DNA from: Blastomyces gilchristii SLH14081
Taxonomy: Eukaryota; Ascomycota; Eurotiomycetes; Onygenales; Ajellomycetaceae
NCBI RefSeq assembly: GCF_000003855.2
Contig: NW_003101679.1
Coordinates: forward strand, 4,363,393-4,427,392
DNA: 64,000 bases
Direction of reading: 5' to 3'
Positions 1-10,343 of this stretch are shown in pieces. The position numbers and the translations under genes were made by a program. The stretch's first letter is position 1, and the number at the start of each line of letters is the position of its first letter. The notes under the pieces are model-generated. The model worked only from the letters and a program-made list of their open reading frames with translations. It was not told the origin of the DNA and did no database searches.

Positions 1-2073
1 GTTTGAGCTTGTTCCTTCGCAGATTTTCGAACGGCACTCACCATCCGCTCGGTCTCTCTTACTTTCTCCCTCTCTTCCTCCGTCATCTTTTCCCACCGCT
101 CATGCTCTCTCTTAGCTTTCTTCCTCTCCCGTCGCCGCTCCTTCTCACTCTTTCTCTCCAGATTCTGACTCCATGGAATCGATTCGCTAACCACAGGCCT
201 CTTCAGAGGCCCCTTCTCACCATTAACACTCGCAGCATTATCATGATCAATGTCGCCACCACTCCTCCGCTCGCCCATCTCTTCCTGCCGATGTCTCTCT
301 CTCTGCTTATCCTTGTACGCATAGTTATTCCAATCCACCCCACTAACGCCTAGACTCTTATCACCTGTAAACGCCTTTAGCTCGGGCATCTTGGGCAGTC
401 GCAGAAGCCCCCATGCTCGCCCCAGCTCCTCCCAGTCCAAGTCTGTGACGCGGAATATGCTGCTGGCCTGGTGCTTGCTGTAGCTGCGTAGCCAGCTGAC
501 GAAGGCGCGCTGGGCTTTATCGTGTACGGCGCGGTCTTGAAGGACGAGGGTGCGGATTTGTTCGGTGGTGGTTATGGCGTCTGTGGGTGTGATGTGGATT
601 GGGTGGGAGAATGAGGATGTGGATGTGGTGGAGGTGGAGGTGGGAGGTGGATTGGAATTCCGTCACGGGCGTTTTGCGCACATTGAGGAATGGGATGTAA
701 TCCTCTTCCCGACCTGGGTGGAGGAAGATGATGCTGAGACCGCGACGGCCAGCGCGGCCTGCTCGTCCGCAGCGGTGGAGGAAGACTTTTGGATCCGTCG
801 GGGGATCTATTTGGATTACTAGATCTACGGCTGGGATGTCGAGCCGCGGGCGCCACGTCCGTGGTTAGGAGGATGCAGGAGGTGACGGAGTGGGCGAAGC
901 GGGTGAAATTTTTCTGACGGACTTGTGGGGGGTGTTTGCCGTGCAGAGGGATTGTGGTAAATTGGTCTGGTAGGAGGGAAGGGAGGATGTGCTGGTAATA
1001 GTCTACTGCGGCGCAGGTGGAGAAGTAAAGGATGGATCTTTGCGGGGTGGGTGAGAGGGTTGAGAGGATCTTTTTCACGGCAGGCAGTTTGTGGGTTGGT
1101 GGGGTAAGGAGGTAGGTCATTTGAAGGCTGGAAAATAGTGGAATTAGAATATGAAACATACGCCGAAATTATTAGCTGTGTCGCTGGGATAATACATACC
1201 TCGCTGGAGTTCGCTTTTCCTCCAAACCTGCCCCTTTCACCTTGACTGCAATTTTAACCGGGTTCCGTAAGCCGACGCGAATAATCTGGTCGACTGCCTC
1301 GCTGACACTGGCACTGAAAAGACCCGTTCGCCGTTGCTTGGGTAATCGTTGAAGGATTTTCTGTAGATCTTCTTTGAAACCCAAATCTAAAAGTCTGTCC
1401 GCCTCATCGAGGACAAGAACCTCAAACGACGACTGTGGACAATGGGCATGAGGCGACGATAAAAGCTCAAGAAGGCGACCCGGTGTTGATACGAGAACAT
1501 TAGGCGACTGCTTTAGAAATGTACTTAAATCTTGCGCGGGGGTTGTAGCGCCTCCTAGTAGGAGTTGAGGTACTATTTTCAACGTGGATGATGGGTACGA
1601 TGGGGCAGGGTTAGCCTCGTCGCCTTCGTTGTTGTTACCTGCCCGCTGAAGGCGCGCCGCGGATGGACCGTGGAAGGCTAGCAAAGACAGCAAGACATTG
1701 TATATTTGAGTGGCCAATTCTCTATTCCGTATATTAGCCTAATTGAACTTCCCCTTTGATGAAACTGCGGCGATATAAAATACCTGGTGGGGGAGATGAT
1801 AATGGCTCCAATGTGATGCTTTTTTATAGGTGATTCCAGCCGTAAAAGCCTTTCTACTACGGGAATCAAAAAGGATAATGTCTTCCCGCTGCCCGTCACA
1901 GCCTCAACAACGACATCCTTATGCGCCATGAACAGAGGAATTGTCGAGGCCTGTACTGGGGTCATACGGGAGAAGCCCATAGTGGAAATAGCGTCAAGGA
2001 TCCATTCCGACAATGGAGGGGTGAGAGCATCCCAAGCTCTAGACTTAGAGCTCTGCGGAATCGCTGGAGCCAT
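1..2073 (-). CDS. SPB4: ATP-dependent rRNA helicase SPB4 (DEAD-box), partial, frame-disrupted
   Basis: Nucleolar DEAD-box helicase for 60S ribosomal subunit assembly (family knowledge). Exons read on the minus strand: 2073-1784, 1721-1200, 1127 to the left window edge, with introns 1722-1783 and 1128-1199. Start is the ATG at 2073 ([17 protein letters not shown]), which matches the family start; an upstream in-frame ATG at 2247 is less likely. Visible motifs are the Q motif (FSRMTPVQ), motif I (TGSGKT), Ia rejoined across intron 1 (PTRELA), II (LDEADRLLD), III (SAS), IV (ILYFST) and VI ([11 protein letters not shown]). The SPB4-type tail ([20 protein letters not shown], then a Lys/Arg/Glu-rich end) is also readable. 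The frame is broken three times: two single-base losses inside motif V near 855-866, and one further shift at about 600-690. The C-terminus lies outside the window. Confidence 0.85.
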
Positions 2074-2692
2074 TCTGCACGCGGGTATCACAATTCCGTC
2101 CGGTCTCAAGCTTAACGTGGAGGCTTGAGATGAGGTTGGGGAAGTCTGCGATAGTTTCCCAATGGAGTAAAAAAGTGGAAGTCTTGGCGCGCGGAATAAT
2201 TTCTGCCGTTTTACGCCGCTATAACCTTGGAAATTGCTCCGCCCCACGTGACCTGCGGAGCGTGGCGGAAAAGCTGATTATCACGTGCTAAAAGCCCTTA
2301 TTTGGAAATATTGAAGCTGACAAGTTATTCATCTGCATCATCTCAGAGACACGGACTCTATCTTTTTATTTCCTCTGCAGCTCCTCACTCTACTGTCGCT
2401 TTGCTTTCCACTACTTTGTGCGGCTCAGGGTGAAGAAACCACACCGCTTGTGTGTTTGCTGGCCCAGAATGCGCCTGCATTTTCCGCAGCGAGCGCTCCC
2501 TTGACAAACACAGAGCTCTATTTTTGTGGCGTTATAGCCCCTCCTTACAGTATCTTTCGCGGGATATTCTACCCTCTGGCTGCCGTTTTTCGTTCTTTTC
2601 TGCCACTCGCAAGGGATCTAGTGTCGGGGCTCTAACTGCCCTCATCGCGTCGATCGTGTTTCCTAGTGCGCCCCTCCAGGATTTCCGCTGTC
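2074..2692. promoter_or_regulatory. Divergent promoter region SPB4 / DGK1
   Basis: No gene seen. This spacer separates the divergent starts of SPB4 and the DGK1-like gene. It holds two CACGTG E-box cores, at 2245-2250 and 2282-2287, the second in the context TTATCACGTGC. The pyrimidine-rich stretch at about 2330-2420 on the plus strand is a plausible transcription-start or leader region for the DGK1-like gene. Confidence 0.45.
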
Positions 2693-3913
2693 ATGTCAGT
2701 TATGTATGCTGTTCCCACTACTCCCCGCGTAACTTCGCCGTCTCCCGCTCCTTCAGATAATTTGACCGCCGGAAACGTTGAGTCTGGCCGTGTCACGCGA
2801 TCCGCTTCTGCGAGACAACGCCTCTCGTCGCCTCCCGCCATATCAGAGGAGAACGAAACCCACAATGAGAGTGAGGAGGAATCAAGCTCGGACTCTATTA
2901 CAGACCGCCGCGCACGTACGCGCTCTCGGAGCCCGACTGGGCTACCTCCGAATCAAGCACGTCGACGAATGACGGGACTAACGCCTGTGAACGGCGCCTC
3001 GATAACAGGCTTATCAAAATCCGAACCCCTGTCGAATGGATATGTCCCTGCGAATGGCCATCTCTCCCCATATTCCAACATTCAAAACCGTTTGCGGGCT
3101 TTCTCCCGTTCTCCTTCACCACTAGGCCTCATACCGCTTCATAGACACTACAGGACTTTTATTCATCGGCATGAAATCCCGCGCAAACTTCTCCATGTTT
3201 CAATCGGATTTGTCACGCTCCATCTCTACTACCGTGGGGTCCAGACCTTGAACGTAGCTCCCTGGCTCCTAACAGCATTGATCCCAATAGCTATTACCGA
3301 TTTCCTACGACACCGCTACCAGTCTGTAAACAAACTGTACATCCGGTGCTTGGGGGCGCTTATGCGAGAGACCGAGGTAGCCGGGTACAATGGTGTGATC
3401 TGGTACCTGTTGGGAGCATATATCTCTCTCCGTTTCTTCCCAAAGGATGTTGGCGTGGTGGGCGTTTTGCTCCTGAGCTGGTGCGACACCGCTGCATCCA
3501 CCTTCGGGCGCTTGTATGGCCGGTACACGCTTCGTCTCCGCAGTGGAAAGAGCTTGGCTGGGACTCTAGCCGCTTGGGCCACAGGGGCTGCTACTGCAGC
3601 TGTCTTCTGGGGTTATCTTGTCCCTTGGTTCGGTACCTTCCCTGACGATCCTGAGGGGTCATTCATGTTCAATGGCACCCTCAATCTGATTCCAAGCTTC
3701 ATTCGAGGCTACCTCGGGTGGGCTGGGATTTCCGCAACTAGCGCAGCTAAAGCAGTGGTTACTGGGCCTTTGGCTTTGGGTATTATGAGTATGTGGACGG
3801 GAATTGTGGCTGCTGGCAGTGAACTTATAGACATCTTCGGATGGGATGATAACCTTACCATTCCCGTCCTTAGTAGTGTTGGGATTTGGGGCTTTTTGAA
3901 AACTTTCGGATGA
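2693..3913 (+). CDS. DGK1: CTP-dependent diacylglycerol kinase, DGK1 family
   Basis: Predicted 406-residue ER/nuclear membrane enzyme that phosphorylates diacylglycerol to phosphatidate using CTP, opposing the Pah1 phosphatase in lipid synthesis (family knowledge). The first ATG is at 2693; the frame is open upstream but without ATG. Residues 1-150 are a Ser/Arg/Pro-rich, presumably disordered extension carrying many SP sites. The catalytic part begins with the HEIPRKLLH motif (about 160-168), followed by several hydrophobic segments. The CTP-transferase signature SWCDTAASTFGRLYG lies at about 262-276 and GKSLAGT at 285-291. It is a single exon. In yeast Dgk1 the Arg-Lys pair and the Asp of equivalent motifs are needed for activity; both are present here. 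It is convergent with YEN1. Confidence 0.85.
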   Translation: MSVMYAVPTTPRVTSPSPAPSDNLTAGNVESGRVTRSASARQRLSSPPAISEENETHNESEEESSSDSITDRRARTRSRSPTGLPPNQARRRMTGLTPVNGASITGLSKSEPLSNGYVPANGHLSPYSNIQNRLRAFSRSPSPLGLIPLHRHYRTFIHRHEIPRKLLHVSIGFVTLHLYYRGVQTLNVAPWLLTALIPIAITDFLRHRYQSVNKLYIRCLGALMRETEVAGYNGVIWYLLGAYISLRFFPKDVGVVGVLLLSWCDTAASTFGRLYGRYTLRLRSGKSLAGTLAAWATGAATAAVFWGYLVPWFGTFPDDPEGSFMFNGTLNLIPSFIRGYLGWAGISATSAAKAVVTGPLALGIMSMWTGIVAAGSELIDIFGWDDNLTIPVLSSVGIWGFLKTFG

Positions 3914-4720
3914 TATGGTTTATTTTCACATCACTCTTCTCGAACTCTATCTTAATACTTTCCCCCTTCCCTTTCGGCTCCTTGTTTTCTTTTCCCTGAT
4001 GGTGCTCCATGATGTCATTTTCACGAACCCTACATTTCCACCTCTGAAGTTTACGTACGGTCCTCTATCTTATCCCTTTTTTTACCGGCCCATCTCCCCG
4101 TATGTTTTCGCGAATCGCCATTTCAGCTGGTGCTCGTTTTCTAGACAGTTATGTTACCCTCACCACCCCGCTTTTTTATATCACGGATACTTGCCAGTTC
4201 CCTTTTTCCATTAGCCCCTCAATCATTGAATCCCTATTTTCAACCCGACATTTTGCGTTCGTGACACTGGCATTACTTCTGGATTTATCGTACAACCCCT
4301 TTCTGTCTTCGGCGTTTAGGTTTAGGTCTAAGGAAAGACAGCATAAAGACAATAGCTCGATATTGGATAGCTTAGTATTCATTAACTTAAGAAATATAAA
4401 TCATTTATTCTCTGACGTTTATTGTACCGTGATATAGGTTTCCCGTGGTTGACAAGGTCATAGAGGGGTTAGCTGTTGGTGAAAGAAAATTTGGTGAATG
4501 GGCATCGTTAGTTTAGAGGAAGTTTATTGGGGGTCTATGGACCACAATGTATGTATTAATTCTAGCGGGATATTGGTAGGATTTTGCATTTCAATATGGG
4601 GTATGCTCAGCAAACAGGAATGAGGAATGGCCAAAAAAGAATCCAGAGTATGTTTAGCCTAATTCCTGATTTCCAAAAAAAAGTGTACCGCGGTGGCGAT
4701 TCAGGTAACACGTGTACCGG
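3914..4720. other. Convergent 3' intergenic region
   Basis: AT-rich DNA between the convergent DGK1-like and YEN1-like genes, presumably holding both 3' UTRs. No coding frame with family features was seen. Part of it (about 4612-4751 on the minus strand) could be an additional intron of the YEN1-like gene. Confidence 0.4.
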
Positions 4721-7356
4721 CTACTCTTCACTCAAATCTAGAATACTTACTCGTCCAATTAATTTCTTCTTGCCTAGTTTCTTATCAAGGATAGTTTCCC
4801 TTCGACTATTTCTTGCGGCCCCCGTATAATAATTGCTCTGCTCTTCAGGGGAAATGTTTTCGTCCTCGTTCGTGCTCTGCCTGTATGTCCAGTATCCTTT
4901 GTAAGTTTCGATGACTGACAGCTCGGTTCGCTGAAATGGAGAATTTGTTGCCCGGACCCCATTTTCCGTTTTAGAAAGTAATTTTCTGCGGTCGTCGTTC
5001 GAGGGAAGGTCTGCAACTGCACTCGCTAAAGGATTATCCTGGGAAGACCCACCCTTTTCAATGGTGGTATGTGAGTGTTCAGAGAATCCATCCACTTTAT
5101 GCTCTTGAATCTTCAGTGCCGACATTTGAGATAATATGTCATCTGCAGTGGAAAGGTTGAATTCTGAGATTGACGATCGCAAGGATGACGTAAAAGTGTT
5201 CAACTTCGTGGCATGATTTTCCTCCTCGATATCTAAACTTTGAATGGGCGGGTAAATGTTTGATATTCCTTTAGACTTGTTTCGAATTTGTGTTTGAGGC
5301 TTGACGGATGTGATTGTTCGTGAACCTACGGCCTCATGGCTAACTCCAAGACTTAGATCACGATTTTTAGGCGACGATAGCTGAGCATCTGATGAAATTT
5401 GCATGTCAAACATGGCTTTGCCTAACATTTCTATGGAAGTGTTGTACAAATCCGCTAGTTATTAGCATGGGAAGATTGAAAACATCGTATAGAAAGGGTG
5501 AGAGGAACTTACATTCATTACCATGTTCGAAGTTCAATGCCGCCTTAGTATTTGTTGAAGTCGCCACGTTCGATGATTTTAGGGAAGCTAAAGGATCTCC
5601 GTTACTCGAGCTATATGCTTGACTGGATGACAATTCTGAAAGCTGCGAGAATAATCCGAACGCGTCTTCATTTGTGATGGTAGAACCGTTTCGGCACGCG
5701 GCTTTTTGAGAAGAGAACGGACGAGAATTGGTCACTACAGTACCTAGGCTTTTAACAATAGTTCCATACTTCATAATCTCGCCAAATTTCATTTTCGGAT
5801 CGACGACTTTAGGTTTCGTCACCTTCGGGGCTCTCTTGCGGGAAGCTCGTTTCTCCGCAGCTGCTAACTTCTCCTGTTTTCGCGTATTCCACATGTTGAC
5901 TGCCTCTGGCATTCCAATCTCCGCGACAGCTTCAAACACCCATACCCTATCTTTTTGCGTAGGGTCGTACGAAGTTTGCCGTCGTGTTTCCCGATTGGGG
6001 TTGGCTACATCGTCTTCAATCTCTAGATTGTCGATATCCTCGGTCTCACTCTCTTGTTGTGCCCCGGTGGCGGTGGGTTCACTGTTTAAGTCTAACCCAA
6101 CAATATCGCTCGGTATAAACTCAAGCCTCAGCTCTGATAATCCATCGGTGCTGTAGTGAAATCTTTGCCCGCAAAATTGCGCGCCTGTTGTTGGTTCATA
6201 AAGGGCTAACGAGTCAAGGTTGGCGAGGAGTGGGAGGCATAATCTCAATCTATTGCACACCAAGGGCCCCGCAAGGATCTTGGTCAATCTTCTTGCAGAG
6301 CCATGCTGCCAGCCGAAATCCTTCCAAACGAAGTTTCTAAGACCCTCGATATCAATGGCTTGGTCCCACTTAAATGACTGCCGTACCTCATTTAGCTTCT
6401 CTGCCGAAGAAACAACTGGATGTGTGTAGTCGCGCAGCACTTTCAGGTCCGGAAAGTTATCTGGAATTTGGACAACTTTGTGTTTGGACCTAAAATATCC
6501 CTCACCATTTTCATGGAGCTCGGTTTGCAGCCGTTCTCTCCATTTCCCTAACTTCATAGCTACTTCCGATGGGCTACCTTCGATGGCTTGTAATAATTCG
6601 TTACCAAAGCCTGCCTGTACGATTTCCCCTGCCAGCTTCGGGCCGCATTTTGGTACTCCCGCAGGTAGATAGTCGCCTCCACTTAACAACGCAAAGAGAA
6701 TCATGCCACCCCTATCAAGCGGAACATTCGGTTTCTCTTCATCCCCAGTCCCCTCGGTTCGATAAAGAGTAACATGGGTGGCCGCATTTGTTCCGCTAGA
6801 GTATTCTTTGGAAAAGTTCATGATCGTGACCTTTGATCCAAACATAATAGCGTCGACATCATTGCTCATAACTGCATCCACCACACCGGAGGTCTGCAGC
6901 CTCGCGCATTCAGCCTCAGCTTCTCCCGGTGCTGTGTGATGCGGAAAGCGGAATAAGTCTATCAAATATTTGGAACGCCGTATTACCCTTCCCAGATCAC
7001 CAACTCCGGTGTTTCTGCCAATTAACTTCCCACGCTTGTACGTGGGCCTTTGCGGGCCATCGTAAACGAACAGTGGATGCACAGGTAATCCCGTCAACCG
7101 TACCAGACGATAGAAGAGGGTTCGAAGCTCCGGATTGGTGCCTCCTTTCCCTGCTTGGATTTGGAAAAGCCATATCGAAATATCTATAGCAACGCGAATG
7201 GGTCGGGATGTCCGCTGCAAATGATCGACAGCCAACTTGGCTAAGGAGATTCGTTCTCCAGGGCCGAGTGACTGGATAAGACTGCAAGTATCCATCAGTA
7301 CGCACGATTCTTCCAACAGTTAACCCTGGGAATATGACTTACCCCGGAATTCCCAT
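4721..7356 (-). CDS. YEN1: Holliday-junction resolvase YEN1/GEN1-like (XPG/Rad2 family)
   Basis: Structure-specific nuclease that cuts Holliday junctions and flaps (family knowledge). Predicted 838 residues in three exons: 7356-7343, 7281-5513 and 5454-4721, with introns 7282-7342 and 5455-5512. The first exon is only 14 nt and encodes MGIPG, the conserved XPG-family N-terminus, which fixes the start. Acidic active-site residues are visible: D38 (AIDIS), D79 (VYDG), E125 and E127 (GEAEAEC), D146/D148 (NDVDAI) and D208 (GGDYLPAG), the last leading into the helix-two-turn-helix KCGPKLAGEIV. About 385-480 resembles the GEN1 chromodomain region and is followed by a basic stretch. The C-terminal 300 residues are Ser/Thr-rich and low in similarity. 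The end is uncertain: a perfect GTAAGT donor overlaps the last codons, so the last residues may be spliced differently. Confidence 0.8.
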
Positions 7357-7481
7357 TCAAAAATCCCGGACAGAGGTACTTTCGTACCTCCTATGATTGA
7401 GCGGAGTGGATTCAGGCCTTTCCGCATGTCGTTCAGCTGTTCGTGTTTTGGCGATGGTTCGGTGTCAAGCCTCATCGCGTT

Positions 7482-7491
7482 ATCACGTGAT
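7482..7491. promoter_or_regulatory. ATCACGTGAT palindrome (bHLH/Cbf1-type site)
   Basis: Perfect 10-bp palindrome centred on a CACGTG E-box, 126 bp upstream of the YEN1 start codon. The same 10-mer recurs at 38325, 48701 and 55158. Fungal bHLH factors such as Cbf1 bind TCACGTGA; use of this site by such a factor is inference. Confidence 0.5.
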
Positions 7492-7512
7492 ATGCAACCC
7501 ACCAAGATCTTA

Positions 7513-7814
7513 GAGACATCTTATCTCAGCATGCTCAGCCTCTCTTCTCGATATTTTCGGATTAGCGCGACCAACTAAACTCCTTTAGACTTCTGCCAAG
7601 TCCTGCTAACTTCTGGACCAATAAGAGACTTCACACGTGCTCGCAACCTAATATCTCCGCGAAGAGTTTGCTGGGGATGTCCCATTTAGGTTTAGTGTAA
7701 GCCCTGTGACAGTTGATTGGCTCAGATGTTAGCAGGACTTGGCAGAAAGTAGCAGTAGTTCGGATTGAGTTAGCTCGGAGTGGAGTGGCTGAGTTTACTG
7801 AGATAAGAGACATC
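7513..7814. mobile_element. MITE-like element with 8-bp target-site duplication
   Basis: The element proper is 7521-7806 (286 bp). It begins TTATCTCAG and ends CTGAGATAA, which are exact inverted repeats, and it is flanked by the direct repeat GAGACATC at 7513-7520 and 7807-7814. The inverted repeat continues imperfectly through most of both halves. A perfect 20-bp arm pair lies at 7591-7610 and 7728-7747, and CTCAGCC is shared near both ends. No ORF is inside. An 8-bp duplication is typical of hAT-superfamily insertions, so this is most simply a non-autonomous hAT-like MITE. Family assignment is inference, since the termini are not the commonest hAT form. It sits in the shared YEN1/ARP10 promoter. 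Confidence 0.75.
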
Positions 7815-8054
7815 AATCAATACAACCTCTGAAGAGAGCCCGTGTCTACCGCGTAACAATTTTAGCTAGCTTACGGACTGCGTTTACACATTGTTTCAGG
7901 ACCCAGTACGATTGGGGTGCGGTGATGATGACGATGAACCCAACCCGGAAAGGAACGATGCTCAAACCCTTTCTTTGCTCCCCCAAGAAAGCATAAACAT
8001 CTAGATAAACAAACTATATTTGTTTCCGCAACATTGGTTAAAGAGCAATTAATA

Positions 8055-9749
8055 ATGGCTACTGCTTCCTCTTCATCAGGCTTCGACCGGCGACAGTCGC
8101 TTACCTCTACAGCCACAGTTCGATCAAGCCTCCGTCAAGGGCGACACCATGGGTCTCCGCATACACCGCAGCAGCGACAGATACTATCGTCATACACGGG
8201 CTCTACCTCTCCTGGGTCGTCGTTTCGGCACGAAGAAGATGCGGTGATATTTGAGTTGGGATCTCGGTATCTCCGTGCCGGGTTCGAAGGCGACAACTCC
8301 CCAATATGTGTCGTTAGCTTTGGTCCGGAGGGAGGACGAAGAGTCGGGGATTATAGGGGATGGATAAGAACCGGTGGGCATGAGGGAACGAATTCAAGTA
8401 AAGTCCACAAAAATGTGGATGAATGGTCGAAAAGCTACGAGCTTTGGAGCATGGATATCCGAGATTTTGACATTGGGCTATTTGAGGATAAAGTGGAGCG
8501 AACGGTCCGTGAAGTTTACAACAAGTATCTTCTCACAGACGCGGGCTCTTCGCGGCTGGTTATTGTGCTGCCGCCAATTGTCCCTCATCCGCTTCTCTCA
8601 TGTCTCCTATCAACCATATTCAATCGTTGGAGATATCCTAGCATAACTTTACTGCCGTCTGCAGCCATGGCGGCTATTTCGGCAGGGTTAAGAGCTGCAC
8701 TTGTTGTTGATATTGGATGGGAGGAGACCACAGTTACTGGACTTTATGAATATCGAGAAATTCAGTCGAAACGAAGCACTCGTGCTATGAAATTTCTAAT
8801 GCGCAAAATGGGTTCCTTCCTTACAAGTCTAGCAGAAAACTCGCGAAAGAAACACGAATCCGATAATAACAATGGGGATGATGATGTAATCGCGGTGAGC
8901 TTTGAATGGTGTGAGGAAATAGTGACGCGGTTAGCCTGGTGCAAAAATAAGGGAAATACTGAGCCCACTGAAAGGATCTCTGAGGAGTCTTTCCCAAGCC
9001 CAGAAGATTCACAGCTATACGATTACAATGTCACTTTGCCGTCGCAACTAGGCGATGCTACCACTGACATGAATGTCCCGTTCGCCAAATTTTCTGAACC
9101 GGTTGAGGAAGCTTTGTTTGCTGGAGGCGTTGATGCAAGAAACCTCGATGATGATGAAATGCCTCTTGATCATTTAGTCTATTATGCCCTCCTTGCTCTT
9201 CCGCCGGATATCCGCGGCGCATGCATGTCGCGCATCATTTTTGTTGGCGGGGGTTCGAATATTCCAGGTATTCGTCGAAGAATAATGGACGAGGTGGAGT
9301 TCCTTATAGGGAGCCATGGTTGGGACCCCGTTAGAGGGAAGAATGTTAACAAACGCCGGGGGCAGCTTCAGGAAATTTCTATGAACCAACAACGGCCGGT
9401 TAGCTCTGCTTCGAATAGAAGCACCCAAGGAGATACTCAGTCAGAGTCGGCTACGAATTTCGTTGACGAAAAGCTGGAACGTGCCAACAGGGATGCCAAA
9501 CCATATATGCATGGGGTTCTTCGCCAGGTTGAGTCTCTCGGGTCCTGGGCAGGAGCTAGTCTTGTAGCCAGCCTCAAGGTCAAAGGAATCGTGGAAATTG
9601 AAAGAGACAAGTTCCTACAGCACGGTCTTGCGGGAGCAAGTCGCGACTCTGACCTAACCCACATTGCAGAGCGACGATCCGGATATGGGCCAGGTATAGG
9701 CAGATCAGGTGTCGAAAGGTCAAGCTGGACACTCGGTGAATGGGGTTAA
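8055..9749 (+). CDS. ARP10: Actin-related protein, Arp10-like (dynactin pointed-end)
   Basis: Predicted 564 residues, single exon. After a Ser/Thr-rich 60-residue N-terminus, an actin-fold domain begins at about 63 (DAVIFELGSRYLRAGFEGD), equivalent to the phosphate-1 region of actin. A second actin-type segment follows (AALVVDIGWEETTVTGLYE, about 215-235), and near residue 400 a glycine-rich adenosine-type motif IIFVGGGSNIPGIRRRI. The canonical actin residues are only loosely kept, which is usual for Arp10/Arp11. Arp10 caps the pointed end of the dynactin Arp1 filament in dynein transport (family knowledge). A long acidic insertion (about 250-320) and a Ser/Asn-rich stretch (about 445-480) separate the actin blocks. 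An in-frame ATG 21 nt upstream (8034) is an alternative start. Another divergent Arp cannot be excluded. Confidence 0.7.
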   Translation: MATASSSSGFDRRQSLTSTATVRSSLRQGRHHGSPHTPQQRQILSSYTGSTSPGSSFRHEEDAVIFELGSRYLRAGFEGDNSPICVVSFGPEGGRRVGDYRGWIRTGGHEGTNSSKVHKNVDEWSKSYELWSMDIRDFDIGLFEDKVERTVREVYNKYLLTDAGSSRLVIVLPPIVPHPLLSCLLSTIFNRWRYPSITLLPSAAMAAISAGLRAALVVDIGWEETTVTGLYEYREIQSKRSTRAMKFLMRKMGSFLTSLAENSRKKHESDNNNGDDDVIAVSFEWCEEIVTRLAWCKNKGNTEPTERISEESFPSPEDSQLYDYNVTLPSQLGDATTDMNVPFAKFSEPVEEALFAGGVDARNLDDDEMPLDHLVYYALLALPPDIRGACMSRIIFVGGGSNIPGIRRRIMDEVEFLIGSHGWDPVRGKNVNKRRGQLQEISMNQQRPVSSASNRSTQGDTQSESATNFVDEKLERANRDAKPYMHGVLRQVESLGSWAGASLVASLKVKGIVEIERDKFLQHGLAGASRDSDLTHIAERRSGYGPGIGRSGVERSSWTLGEWG

Positions 9750-10343
9750 TACGTGGAGGATGTTAAGCACTTCTTACCTTTTCGTTCTGAAGATATTGAA
9801 AGGTAGGATCTGGCTTTGGGTACGATCTTTGGGCTTATTACTTTGTTTTTCCTAATTTTTCTACCGGCTTCGATCCTGGCTTGGGACGATACCACGGCGT
9901 TGTTCATTTAATATTCACTACTCGTTACCATGCCACTCTATCTTGGAGTATATGAATACCCTGCTAGTGAATGTAACTTGGGTTAGGTGCAATTCTTTGT
10001 TTCCAGTTTCAGAAATTGGACATTTCTTTAAAGCAGTATCATCCCTCTGAGGCCTTGGTACTCTTGTCCTTTCAACAACAGGCCAGCGTTTTGTGGCAAC
10101 AAGGCAATTGTGATTTCCTTTCAAGTTTGATATACCTTCAGTCAGCCTATTATAAGCATGCACCTGCCTTGTTGATACTAAAAGCAGTCTCAAAGTATCT
10201 CAAGGCTGTTCTTGTTCTTCGGTTCCTCAGTCTCCCTTCTTCCTTCCTGCAGCGAATTTATTTGGCATATCTTCATCTAACATGAAATGTGTTGCAAACC
10301 CTATTCTTATCGACCTGTCCCGTTTTTATTGGACTAAACATTC
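9750..10343. other. Intergenic, nothing recognised
   Basis: 3' region of the Arp10-like gene and 5' region of the next gene. Short open frames are present on both strands, but none has family features or splice-consistent extension. Confidence 0.4.

Noticed and set aside
3..353. 116-codon plus-strand frame at the left edge
   Set aside because: It is the antisense shadow of the Lys/Arg/Glu-rich SPB4 C-terminus.
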